From: Cadophora sp. MPI-SDFR-AT-0126
Taxonomy: Eukaryota > Ascomycota > Leotiomycetes > Helotiales > Ploettnerulaceae
Assembly: GCA_020747065.1 (NCBI GenBank)
Contig: JAGMVK010000016.1
Location: 1,178,001-1,242,000, forward strand
Length of the DNA stretch: 64,000 bases
Reading direction: 5' to 3'
Shown piece after piece: positions 11,502 to 23,308 of the stretch. The notes under the pieces are model-generated. The model was not told the DNA's origin. It worked only from the letters and a program-made list of their open reading frames with translations, and ran no database searches. The stretch's first letter is position 1; each line of letters starts with the position of its first letter. The position numbers and the translations under genes were made by a program.

Positions 11502-14500
11502 CTATGCATCGGTATCAGACACTGGCTTCTCATCCTGCTTCGGCTTGCTCTTGCCACTAGCAGCTTTCCTCTTCTCCACGGTAGCTTTGAGCACCCTCAG
11601 CTTCTCCTCAGTTACTCGAATGGCGTCGTCGATCTCTCGGTCTTCCATCCTCTCGTCTTTTAACTTATCTCGCATCATTCGTGTTTCGATAGGCATCTTG
11701 GTCGGATCTCTAAGTCGGTCCATACCGACTCGGTCCTCCAACCAATCCCATAGCTCACTTTCTTCTCTCCGCCACATCTCTTCGTACGCGGCTATCCTGT
11801 CGGGTGTTCCGAAGTATGCCATTGGTTGGTTCCCGCTTGAGCTGCCTCCTTTAAATCCAAAGCGGAACCAACTGGCAACGAGTAGTCCGACCAGCAGCCC
11901 ATACAAGATGTTGCCTGTGAGCAGCGGCTGAAGTATACTGACAACTGGACCGAGGATGCCATGTAGTGGTTCCAGCATGCCCCAGTCATCGGTAGTGGGC
12001 TTGGAATCTGCAGCGCCGTCTGTAGTTTTGGAAATGCTCTTTGACTCTCGTCCCTTGCGACCTTTCTTTCCCTTCTTTCCTGCTGCTGGAACCAGGGTGC
12101 CACGACGAGACGATACTGCAGCTTTCAAGGATGCAATGATGTCCTTTGCATACTGAACTTGGCCATCGTTTGCTCCCTTTTCAATGGGACCTGGAACGAG
12201 TCAGATTTATTGTCGAACAACCTGATTATGAACATACCTTTCAGCCAACTTTTGCCCGTCCATTCGATGGCGCAGTTCATTTGGATCCTGGTGGCATTTC
12301 CTTCTGCCCATGAGAGACAGTATTTTGTTTTGGTGCTGAAGACATTTCCACTTGGAACATCGGGAGTTTGAGTTGAGATCGAAACAGATACAGACTTTTC
12401 TAAGTCTAACGAGTCCAGAGTCTCGGTACAGACACACTTCGTTTGCTTGGGACCGATCGAACCATTCAAAGGCTTGATGTATGAATAGTATCGAACCTTG
12501 TTGTCCAGAGCTAGTGGCTTCTTCGACGAATCCTCAATCGTCAGTTCCAGACACTTTTGCTCGACTGTCAGCCAGTTTCGCATCCAAGTAACGGATGCCG
12601 GACCGAACATAAGACTGTAAATCTTTCCTAGCGGAGCTTGAATGATTTCATCCCCAATAACCTTGGCGTAATGGGTGTCCTGGTCTGTACATTCAGTTGG
12701 CGGGTGCGTTGCTGGACCAGGAAAATCTGTTCCAGGACTCGTTGGACTATCATCGTTACTCTTCTCAGCTGGCGCACCATTCGTGACAACAGCAGCAGAT
12801 GGCTTCCGACTGACAACCTTTTCTCCCACATCACTGCCGGCAACACTCCCTTCAGCTTGGGTGAAACTCATCCCATCTTCATCTTCCTCATCCTCGTCAT
12901 AGACATCGTCTCCTTCTCCATCCTCACTGTCAGATTCTGAACCGCTTTGACTGCCGACTACAGGGTTGCCGTCATCTTTCTCGGTCTTGTCTCCCCCACC
13001 AGTCTCCTCTATCCTGACGCCATTCAATGAACTCCTAAGGCTTGGGTGACCAAGCTTCCAAATTCCAACAATCAAATCATAAGTCGAATCTCGGCTCGTG
13101 AAACTGGCAAAGATATTCTTCGCATGCAAAGTGGATATCATCAATCCATTCTTGAACAACAACGCCGTGCTTCGCTTCTCGACCGAAACAATCTCATCAA
13201 AACTCATCACAAGGGTGGTCACCCATCCGAAAATGTTGCTGCTGAAGCAAAGATGGCCTTCTGAGACGTACAAACGACCATGGGCTAAGATTTCTCGTTG
13301 CAGCGCACAGCTGTAGTCTTCAATCAGGTAGTCGTCATCGGGTACACTCCGGAAAAGTTGGTGAAAATCCCGATTCCGCTTCTTACTAGCAACAGCAAAA
13401 CCCGTAATTTTCTGTGCCCCTGCATTGGGGTTCCCCAGAGAACTATTTGCTGCAGCGATTGCCGCTCCAATGGTTGTTCCAGTTGCTGCTGAGCTATTTC
13501 TCTTACGGCGGTTTCCAATCGCACTACGAATGCTGCCACTGCGCTGAAGACCAGTCTTTCCTTCGAAAACACTTCCATTTGGTGGGGTCTGATCTCCTCC
13601 AAGTCCAGGCTCGTACACCGAGCGAGGTCGTATGAGCGGTTGAAGGTCATCTATAGCCGCCACAGAGGCAAAATCTGCAAGCTCTCCGTTGGCAACTGGA
13701 GCTGGAGTAGAGCGGTCATCGCCCTGGAACTCGGATCTGCCGCGTGCTTCTTCCGGAAACCTGAGTCCAACTGGTGTATTGGAACCGCTGCTGTTCTCAG
13801 AAATGCCCAGGGCACTCAAACTTAGATCCCCCATCCCCAAGGTCTTCACAGCAAGTTCCTTTTCTTCCGTGGGTGCTTCCGAATCTGATTTTTCGGCAAA
13901 GGTTTCGACCACAGGGCTTTCCACTTCCTTGATCTCTTGTGTCCCGCTCTTACTTCGATTCCCAGGAGCCACTGACGTATTGGTAATGCTATTGCTCAAA
14001 GTGTTTGCAGCGTTTTGGGCTGCAGAAAAAACTGAAGAGAAAAATCCAGTTCCTGGGGTGTTCTGACCACTCTCCAGCGTCGGTGTCAAAGGCGCAGATG
14101 TAATATTCGACAATTTGCTAGGTCCCAATGAAGCCGATCCTGATCTTATGCGGCGATGTGATATCATATTCCCAGTTGGGGACACTACTACGTTGGCATT
14201 CGAAGTGATCGGATCTGAAGTCCCACGTTCCCGAGCTGTAGCAAATCGAGGAGAACTGGGATCTGTAGGAGTAGGAGGAGTATTGACAATTATCGGAGCT
14301 ATGTTTTCGCCAGGCGGGGGTGTGCTGGGAGGAGCAGCTGTATCTATCGTCTGGATTTTAGCAGTTCGCGGACGCTCGGGAGAGCTTGTCGAAGACGCGG
14401 ACTGTGACGCAGCTTGTCTCTCTGGGAATATTGACCCGATTCTCGACGCAACACTCCCACGCCTGCTATCCCCCGCAGACTTCTCCTTCAATGTTCCCAC

Positions 14501-15678
14501 TCCCCCTCCCCCTCCAGGCTTTCGCTCGGGGCTTGTATTTGGACTCGAACTCCGCCTCGGCGTGAATGCTTGCTTTAATCTGCCAACTGGCGAGGGAGAT
14601 CGTCTCTCTGATCCGTTTGTAGGGGCACGGAGTGTGCTGTCAAGATTCGGGGCAGATGCAGAGGCAGCCAGGGCTTCGACGTTTGGGAAAGTCGCTGCTC
14701 GAGGCGTCGGACCGTCCAGCTGAGATTCCGACAACGCTGTATCGGGCAGCGTGACGGATTGAACCAGCGGAGAGGACGTCGTCAGATAACCTATATGCGA
14801 AGGATGTGTAGAGAGAGGAGGTTTTGTTTCGGAAGGCCTGTAATAGGTACTTGGGTCAGAATGATGCAGGGTAGGTACACGTAATAATGGGTCGGGGAGA
14901 TAGTCTCCGCGAATAGTGCAAACGAAACGCTCAGTGTATGAATTGTGAAAAGAAGGTTGCAGCAAGAGTCATGAGCTGCAGCAAGCATAGACCTCTGATT
15001 GCGCAGTGGAGGGTCTGGAGTTGCGAGTTGTCGTATGGATAGTAATGATAATGTGAAGACTTCAGGAGAAGTCCTGCATCGAACCGTTCTGCTTCTCTCG
15101 CCTGGCCTCATCGGTCTGGCTAATCAGTTGCCTCGCCTGAGAGCTATCCAAAACATGGAGCTGCAGCTCTCGCAGATTCGCATCTCCATGTCCGAACTGA
15201 TACGGCGATACGGCGTACGACAAGAGAAATAAATAATAAAGGGAAATTTCACTCACGACTCGGTCTCGGAATCATAAGTTATTAAGCTGCTCCCATCCCC
15301 GCCCGCCCCATTCTCGGTATATGGCGAGGTATCCACATCGTCGCCCAAAGTTCCTCGATCTGCGACTTCTCTCCCTCGAGCTATCTCTTCGCTGGCTTGT
15401 TGTTCCTCTTCTCTCCTCTTTCGCCGGCGTTTAGATCCAAGGCCCTTTGCAAGTTTCTTGATGCTAGACGGGTCGCCGTCCTCCTCGGTCACTTCATGCC
15501 CCTTTAGCTTGTCGATTGTATCCTCCAGGGACGACCGTGCAGCTCGACTTTCGCTGTTGCTGCTCTTGACCGAATTGCTTGCAGAATCCTTGCTCTTCTT
15601 GTCGCGCCGGTTCTTGGAGAAGAGCTGTACCAATCCGTTCCTCTGTGGCGATTCCGACCTCTCGAGTGTGAAGGACAT
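11502..15678 (-). CDS. GRAM + VASt domain sterol-transfer protein (Lam/Ltc family)
   Basis: Three exons: 15678-15257, 14837-12238, 12190-11502; 1236 aa. The first intron (419 nt, donor GTGAGT, acceptor TTACAG) links MSFTLERSES...DSETES to PSETKPPLSTHPSHIGY. The second (47 nt) restores the VASt end SWLKGPIEKGANDGQVQYAK. Residues 1-600 are Ser/Pro-rich and disordered. GRAM spans about 637-735 (starting FRSVPDDDYLIEDYSCAL), then an acidic linker. VASt spans about 862-1030 (THYAKVIGDEIIQAPLG onward). One transmembrane helix lies near 1090-1118 (NILYGLLVGLLVASWF), followed by a charged tail. Yeast Lam/Ysp proteins with this order move sterol between ER and other membranes at contact sites. Function is inferred from family. 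Divergent from the Atg38-like gene, 641 bp apart. Confidence 0.93.
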
Positions 15679-16319
15679 CTCGCAGACTGCTATCGAATGA
15701 ATGGAGGTTTCGCAGGAATTTGGAGCTTGAAAGTATCACATGTAGAGCGATCGCGGGCTATTGTGTTATAGATTGATGTGTTCTTTTGTCCTGCTCTTCG
15801 TGGTTTTCGTGTGACAGCTCGACTGCAGCCAGACCTGCTGGAGTGGGATAAAAAGCTCTAAAGCCTTGTACGTACTACTGATTCTGGGGAGAATTTGAGC
15901 CGAAGCAGAAGTCGCCGTGGCTATCCTGTAGTTGCTGCAACTACTTGCTGCCGGATCGTAGAGAGAGAGACGTGACGATGATGATGCTCCAGAGATGATC
16001 TACGACATGGGATTTCACAATTCCTATGCCTTGGCCGCTCGACACTGCCTTGTCTTGCCTCCCTTCCCGATCCAGCCTTTGGAACACCCCATCTCCATAA
16101 TCTGCTTGTGATTGGCCAGACTTTAGATGCAAGCCCCACAGCGGTCCGCATCCCCAGATCGACTAGAGGTACTCCATACAGCCTCGTGATATTCAACCTT
16201 CAACCTCTCTACATCTACAGCTTCACTTGCTTGCGACTACAACAAGCAGCGACGCTGTAAACAGACCAACAGAGCGATGATAGGCGACTGATATCCTGTT
16301 CATCACGTACAGTACCAAT
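15679..16319. promoter_or_regulatory. Divergent promoter region
   Basis: 641 bp between the start codons of the GRAM/VASt gene (-) and the Atg38-like gene (+). Short frames within it (for example 15921-16196 on minus) have no support. It presumably drives both genes. I identify no specific factor site. Confidence 0.5.
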
Positions 16320-17937
16320 ATGGAGTCCTCGCCCCTCATTCTGGTCTGCCAGCTCACCTCCTTGACTCCTCTTCCACTAACCAACGGTGTAGGCCCACGA
16401 CCATGCGCGGGCAGCGTCCGTGGCAACCCAAAGCTCCGATACGACTGTAGCTATCAACGAACATGCGCTGGCAGCCGGAGAATTTGCGAGAGCCGCGTCC
16501 GGGACTGGAAGTGCTGAAGCTTTAAGGACCCTGAGACTTTTGGAGCATCATCACCAAAGACTTTCCGAACTCCTTCGATACCCTACCGAAAATCCACCGA
16601 CGACAGCTACTACAGAGGCAGAAGTTCAGGCGGTGTCAGAGAAGCCTCTATCAACATCCGCGGCCGTTGCAGAGTTACGTGCCTCCAAGTCGGACCTTGG
16701 CCCAAGATCGTCATCCCCTCTTCGAAATCCACCGAGTCTACAACACCCCCGCCGCCTTCCTCCTAGAGACCTGAGCTCTTCCATCGCAAGCAATCTTGCA
16801 TCTGCCCGAGGTATACGTGCAAATTACACACGACAACCACTCTCGCCAAGTGTCTCTACTCAACAAGCTGCAGGAGGGCTTGAAGCTCTTCCTCGCAGAG
16901 ATGGCAAACGCTCAAAGGTTCCGGCTAGTATTCCTGAGCATTCACAACCAAGTTGGGTTCCGCCAGCTGTGGTCAGTCCTAAGAAGGTAGACTCACCTAC
17001 GGCCGTGGCTGAGGTATCTACTTCAAACGACGAAGGCTTCTCCAGGTTCTACAATACATTCGAGAATATTCTGTCCAAGCTATCTGCTCCCCTCGCATTT
17101 GCAGGCCTGCCTCTGATCTCCGAAGAAGGACAACCTCCGGCTCCTATTGAAGTCGCGAAAAGTGTTAAGCAACGTCCCAAGAGCAAGGAAAGGACTGAAC
17201 CAGATCCAGACCTCACCAAATTTATTTCACGCGCTGCTCTTCGAGCTACGGCTCGTGATGGACAGTCAGGCAATGACTCGTTCTACGTGGTTCCTACTGG
17301 TGGCGGTACCATCCCATATGCTGCTATCGTGTCCTATGAGCAGAAAGAGAAGCGAAGAATGGCAGCATCCATGCACAGTGAAAACGCAGATCTTTTCACT
17401 GATCCAAACGAGGAAGACGATTTTGTTGACGCAAGAGAAACACCTATGCCCGTATCGCCAACCACTTCCAAGCGAAGCTTTGGACGGAAACTTAGCACGA
17501 GGGAACTCGAGAACAAAGTCGAGGAACTAGATATGGAGAATAAGAGCCTGAAAGACTGCATCGACAAACTCAGCAAGCGCCTACATGCATTCGAGATGTC
17601 AGCACAACAGAATAGTATGGCACTCCAGGAGAGTATTCGCCTAACTCGCAACATGAGCCCCGCTAGGGAAGTCTCCAGTCGTGGTGGAGATGAAGGGTTG
17701 AAGCGGAGAGTACTGGAGCTAGAGCAGCACTTGGCTCTCGGAAGCAAGGAGATCGACAGACTTGGCAAGGAGAACGACAAACTTAAAAGTGTGGTCGCTA
17801 GATACCGTGATCGATGGGAGAAATTGAAAGAGGGCGCGAAAACCAGGCGGGATGGTGGTGCCGGGAAAGAGTCTCCCAAAGAGGGTCAGGGGAGGAAGGA
17901 GAGTGATCCTGGGATGGGCCGCTTCATGGCTGGTTGA
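16320..17937 (+). CDS. Atg38/NRBF2-like MIT and coiled-coil protein
   Basis: Proposed exons 16320-16343 and 16393-17937; 522 aa. The tiny first exon encodes MESSPLIL; the intron has an untypical GTCTGC donor but a good CTAAC branch and TAG acceptor. Splicing continues into AHDHARAAS and EHALAAGEFARAA, giving an uninterrupted MIT-like helical bundle to about residue 65 (ALRTLRLLEHHHQRLSELL). Without this exon the frame would begin at a GTG. The middle is disordered and Ser/Pro-rich, with a conserved-looking patch RFYNTFENILSKLSAPLAFAG near 215. Residues 365-490 form coiled coils (RELENKVEELDMENKSLK and later). This order resembles fungal Atg38, which bridges the autophagy PI3-kinase complex I. 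The assignment is moderate; another MIT protein is possible. Confidence 0.7.
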
Positions 17938-20892
17938 TATCTGGCTGACTGCATGGGGCTTTGGATGCATTTCGCAATTTCCACTACAATATCATCTCAC
18001 TTGTCGGTCTTCATTTTCGGTTCGAGTTTCTTGTCAACATCTTTTGAGATCTTCATGTGCGTCAACCCTGTCGGCCTACCAGTCGTACCCCATGTGCCGA
18101 CGTGACTTGCTGTTCATGCATGTCTGATGCTGCTACTGAGGCTCGGTAGCTTTCCAGCCAAACAGTGGCTAGCTTGTGGACCTAGACCCGCTGTCCCACT
18201 TACTCAACCCTATTCTGACGCTGTGCAACAAATGCTTTCAACTGCACACTTACAATAACATACACATCAAGCCAGCAGAGTAGACTCTCTTCATCGAAGT
18301 ACACGTATAACCTGACTCTAAAACTTTATATGTCCATTTCACCACCTGCTCGTTTAGGGCTGCTGTGAAGGCTGAGGCGTCCGCCCACCAGCGAGACAGA
18401 CATTGTTCCTGGGAACACCTATGCGATGCGGCCGAAATACTGGGCGTACTTTGTGCCGGACGACCATGTACAGCTCATCATCAAGTTCTGTCAGTGGCTG
18501 AAGCATCTACCTTACATGGTCCAACGACATGCGTATCCCGCCAGCGATTTGGAAATCATACAGTAAAAGACATCTGAACCCACACTCGAAACAACGGACG
18601 TCCATTCTACTAAGTGTCTGGTTCGGGCCAATCTGATCACGCTGTAGCTCTCGAGCCTGAGGTCGTTGCGCCACACTTTGCAAGAACATGCATATGTTTC
18701 GGGCAAATCGAATACTGGGCGAAAAGAATGGTGGGTTCGGAAGCGAGCTCTGCAAATCGTTAGCAATCTGCTATTCGCACTCGTAGGGAGGCATAACCCT
18801 CGGAGATGCTCGACAAGTAGGGAGTCAAGTGCCAGGGAGTCGAGCTAGCGAAGAAGCCACAGTCCACTGAGAAAAATTTCGCGGCACGAACTTGACAGGA
18901 TTATGATATGCGGGACAATTTACGAAGTTGTTGTACTTGGCCTCTGCCTCTTCCTGACACTTTAGATCAACAAGGATTTCTATCCAGCAATATAGACGTT
19001 CTGGAGGATCCATATGCAACCCACCGAAAATTATAGCAAAGATACGATGTGCGTTAGATCGAATCATTGCGTACATGTCGTTGCAGAGGTGGCTTTCGAG
19101 ATGTCTCATCTGCCCAACACTTAAATGTCTATTGTATTTCGAGACATGCAAGGAAAGCATCGGTGGGGAGAGATCCAACGGCGTGGCTTCCCGACGACCT
19201 CAGTTCCAGCCTATGAGACACGTACATGATCAGGCTGCTTCGACGGAAAACCCATGATGAGTCCGCCTTGAACTTCGACTTGTTGATGCGAGTCTGCCAC
19301 ACTATTTCGCCTGATGCTTGCGGTACGATATATGGACCTTTGGTCACATCTGACTCGCGATATGTGGCGCTTCGAAACTCGCCTTAGCCACCACGATTCT
19401 ACTTCTCCATATTCATCTCCCCCAACCGGAAATTTTGTAGACCCAAGCTCATGGCGTTGGGCTGCATTCCTTACAACAACCATCTTGCCTCTCTGCCGCT
19501 GTAGGCGGTGGGGTCAAGTACCGTGTACTTACAATGCCACTTTCCCCTGCAGACGCCCTCTCACTTTCATGCATGGCGCCCTCAAGATTTCCAATTCAGC
19601 AAACCTGAAGCAAATGACTCGAAGCTGGGATCCACTCTAGCACTGCTGCCTGCGAACTACCAAAACATCACAAGCCACAGGAAGAGTTGAGCTGGATTGA
19701 GATCAAAGCGCGAGCATAGCTGCGCAACAGACGTGCATTGCCCCGATTGTTAAAAGAAGTGGCTAGGCCTTTCGCTTTACACTTTTCACCTCGTTCTCTT
19801 TCATGACTATCCTTGTCTAGGATTACAGTTAGATCTTGTATTCAACATGCGTGTTGAGTTTGGGCATCCTGCAACGGCGTGTTGTCGTCATCGCCAATTC
19901 TCTGGCCAGTGGCCTCTTGCCTGATGTTGATTTGTTGGCGTGAAGGTTTTGTTGACTTTCTTCGCAATAACGTTTCGCGAGAAACGGTCTACATTCTCGC
20001 TTTGAATCTTATGATCAGCTTTTCGGAGTACTGCTAGGCGATGTCAAGAGACGTAGATCATCATCATTGAGGCGTTTGTGGACACCAGTCAAAGCATGAT
20101 CTGCCCGGGCACAGAGGACGTTGGAAGGCTTGTGAGCGGTGTGTGTCTCTGATTCCGCCAAACCGCTACTTGCCGTGTGAGAATTTGAGGCTCAACAATT
20201 GAGCTCGTACTCACTTGACCACAATGAATCCAATGCATAATTTATTGTTCCATCCAGAGGGTATGCTTTACATGAGAAAGCTCTGAAATCGTGGAGATGC
20301 AGATAGAACCGACTACCTTATTTCACTTCCCCTGTGTTGTCCGCCCCCATTTGTCGCTTTATCTGCTGCTGCTCTGGGGCTGCCAGGGATCTCGGTGAGT
20401 GAAAATGTGGTCTGGTTCGTTACTGGCAGGAAGATCATTCTAGCCTAACCCAAGAGGTCTCTGCAAGCACTAGAAGCCCATTCCTGCACTTGACCGGCAA
20501 AAGATGTGATGGGAACCTTTTTCTGCAGTCTTAAGTGGCCGGTGTGCTTCACCTGCAGCAAGTGACCTCTCAATGCCCTTTTTTTTCTTCTGCTCCTTGA
20601 TGGCTGTGTAAAGAAGCCCGTTGCGCCCGGCAGACTTATCGATGGAATGGGCTTCTCAATCCTATACCGGGCCATTCCCGCAGACAACTGCAACGCTGTT
20701 TAAGTTCCCATAGCCTCCCCGCCCAAGGTCTGAATTCTCTGTGCCCCTTCATCAGGTCCAGTGCCCGGCTCCAGTCTTCACGACCTCATTAATTCCGGAC
20801 CCGACCCAGCATTCTCGTTTGTTGACCACCTAATCCAGCAGCAAGACTTTACTTCTTTCTCCTCGATACTGATCTTCATAGTGTAATTCGCC
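17938..20892. other. 3-kb gene-poor stretch left of the kinase block
   Basis: No confident gene. A coding-like minus-strand frame at 18825-19178 is listed separately. Other frames (18507-18766, 19129-19347 and 19211-19483 on minus; 19314-19640 on plus) overlap each other and give no consistent spliced model. The last few hundred bases are the likely promoter of the kinase at 20893. Confidence 0.45.
18825..19178 (-). CDS. Possible hypothetical gene or fragment
   Basis: An open frame of about 117 codons. Its translation has a natural composition, with amphipathic and aromatic segments such as ERLYCWIEILVDLKCQEEAE and PAYHNPVKFVPRNFSQW, and ends at a TGA. It opens at a TTG; the first internal ATG is six codons in, so a spliced upstream exon would be expected, but none joins convincingly. 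I do not recognise a family. It may be one exon of a small gene, or a decayed remnant, since neighbouring frames on the same strand (19129-19347 and 18512-18766) also look partly coding without connecting in phase. Confidence 0.25.
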   Translation of the reverse strand: MDLSPPMLSLHVSKYNRHLSVGQMRHLESHLCNDMYAMIRSNAHRIFAIIFGGLHMDPPERLYCWIEILVDLKCQEEAEAKYNNFVNCPAYHNPVKFVPRNFSQWTVASSLARLPGT

Positions 20893-23308
20893 ATGGCGGG
20901 CCGTTTCCGCCACCCCACGCAGATCGTAGGCGTCATTGGCAGGCTGGTTTGTGGCTGTTTTGTAGGCCCCAAGGAACACACAACCGTGAGTAGATAAGGA
21001 TTGCCCTATCGTCGACCACACACTGACAAGGATTGCTGAACAGCCAACGATTGAAATAAACTCCTCCTCGACGAGTCTGCAGCTGAAAAGCCGTTCTCGC
21101 GAACCTTTACGTCACGATTCAGTTTTATGTCAAAGGCCTCTCACCACGACATCCAGCAGGTCTCCAACCGTTGTTTCACCCAGCGAGAATGGCAACGCTG
21201 CATCTTCACTCGCCGTGCCTTCACGGAGAAACTCATTCCCAGCCTCGACTACGCAGACAACAGCCTCGAGTAAACGCGACGACAGCAGTGAGCAGCCAGC
21301 CGAGCCACCGCCGGGAAGTACTTCTTCAATCATCGAGGGAAACTCTGCAAGTCATGTCATCAACCCTGATGCTCCAATCGATGTGGCTGTAGAATCAGTC
21401 TCAGGGCTTCTTTCCACTTTCAAGCTCCAAAGTAGAGTCATCGACACACCAGTTTCTGAACTTGGCGATGAGGTGATCGAAAACCGGGCGAATGGAGTTC
21501 AGGCTTCGCATCGGAGCGAGCATTTGGCTGAAAACGAGCTTTCAACTGCGAAGCCTCATGACGATGACAACGAACCAGACCTTCGACACCAGCTCATTGA
21601 CGCACAGTACGACCCATGGGAGGACTATCGATATTTCATTTCCAATAATGATCTGCGACGCATTATAACTCCCAAGTCAATTATACGTCAAATGAGAACG
21701 GAAAAGACCCTCGACGGTGTCCACATCCAAGAGGGTACAACAACGATGATCTCCGAACGTGCTCACAAGCTCTTCGCAATTCTCGTCTATGCGCGCCTTG
21801 GCCATCACATCCCCGAATTTCTTGAAGAAGGAATAGACGATACACACTTGCCCTTCTCTCGAATCAAGATCCGCGACGATGACAAGCGATTCAGTCTTTG
21901 CAGCTATAAGAGACAGGGCGAGCCTATCAAATGCATGGCAAATTGGGACCAAGATGAAATCAACAACCTCGAAAAGACTCAGTGGTACATGTTGGCACCT
22001 ATTCTCGAATTTACCGATAGAATTGAGCATTACGAGTTTCAACGCAACTGTATACCACCTTGGATGGAAGATCATGAGTGTAGCAGATCAGGCCGCAAGG
22101 GAACATCAGTAGCGGGTAGTTTTGGCTCGGTGTGGAAAATCAGAATCCATCCTGCTCATCAGCGAGTCGTCCAGGAAGCGAGTCTAGGGGAAAGAGCTAC
22201 GACCAAGGTCTCATGCTTGCCGACACATGAGATTGAGTGTCCATACCCATATGCAGCGTTGAAACAACTGCATGCCACGGACGAGGAAAGTTTCCGGCTT
22301 GAAGCAACAATGCTGAAGGAATTCAGAAGTCATTCTCACGCCCACTTGGTGAAATTACTCGCTACATTTCGCTGGAAAGACAAATACTATTTCATATTCC
22401 CCTATGCTGAATCAAATCTGCGGGAGTACTGGAGAGCGACACCCATTTCCGCATTCTCATACGGCAATGTGTTTTGGACCTTGAAGCAATGCAGGGCAAT
22501 CGCCTCAGCTTTGCACGTCGTGCACACGCAGAGATACACACATGCCCCATGCGTTGACAGCACCCATGAAGAGAAGGGTCGCTATGGTCGTCACGGTGAT
22601 TTGAAAGCCGAGAACATTTTGTGGTTTCCAGAGCAAGGAGTGGAGTTTGGACGCCTGGTCATCGCGGATTTTGGAATGACGGACTTCCATAAACGTTCCA
22701 CAAGATCTGATATTCCCGCGGGCAACATCACCGGATCCCCTTCCTACGAACCTCCTGAACTCAGGCTTCATTCAACGATTTCTCGCGCGTATGACATTTG
22801 GACACTTGGATGCCTTTATTTGGAGTTCATAACTTGGCTGGTTTGCGGATCATACATTCTTGAGAAGTTCCCTGTTGCTCGGAGAGAGAAAGATCCCACA
22901 GAGGGCAACATCGTTGACGACACATTTTGTACCATTGTTGGCGAGGGCAGTCCTGGACGCTCAACAAAGGCCGCAACCCTTCGCAGCGGAGTGAGTGCGT
23001 GGATACAAGACCTTCATGAAATGCCGCGATGCTCGGCTTTCGTCCACGATTTTTTGGACTTGATTGCCAATGAAATGTTGCTCGTAGAACCAAAAGCTCG
23101 CATCAGAATTGAACATCTCAATAACGAAATCCAACAAATGATAATAAAGGCGGAAGATCCTCGGTACTTGATTCAGGGAGCGCCCAGAATTCCACGAGAC
23201 CAACCTCGCCCCCATCAAGCAAGCCTCGCCGCCATGAGATTGGACGGGTACCAATTTCTGGGCACCTCAGATGGCACTCCACTCCCGAGCAAGGCCAGTT
23301 CTGACTGA
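20893..23308 (+). CDS. Protein kinase with fungal-specific N-terminal domain (kinase 1)
   Basis: Two exons, 20893-20985 and 21044-23308; 785 aa. The 58-nt intron (ACC|GTGAGT, GAACAG) joins MAGRFRHPTQIVGVIGRLVCG to a Ser/Thr-rich linker, giving a proper ATG where the long exon alone would begin at GTG. Residues about 210-380 form a domain shared with kinase 2 (LEEGIDDTHLPFSRIK, then WYMLAPILEF and CIPPWMED). Kinase landmarks: Gly loop GSFGSVWKI near 388, Lys in YAALKQL, catalytic loop HGDLKAENILW near 548 (HGD, not HRD), IADFGMTDF near 571, SPSYEPPEL and YDIWTLGC. Asp and Lys needed for catalysis are present, so activity is plausible. The C-terminal tail is Pro-rich. First gene of the kinase/CorA-like/kinase row. 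Substrate and pathway unknown. Confidence 0.9.

Noticed and set aside
12125..12128. Two separate genes at 11.5-12.1 and 12.1-15.0 kb
   Set aside because: A 47-nt intron joins them in phase, completing the VASt domain and adding the C-terminal membrane helix expected of the family.
14115..14723. 202-codon plus-strand open frame
   Set aside because: Antisense to the Ser/Pro-rich part of the GRAM/VASt protein; Gly/Val-rich shadow translation.
17334..17879. 181-codon minus-strand Ser-rich frame
   Set aside because: Antisense to the coiled-coil part of the Atg38-like gene; Leu/Ser/Phe richness mirrors Glu/Lys codons on plus.
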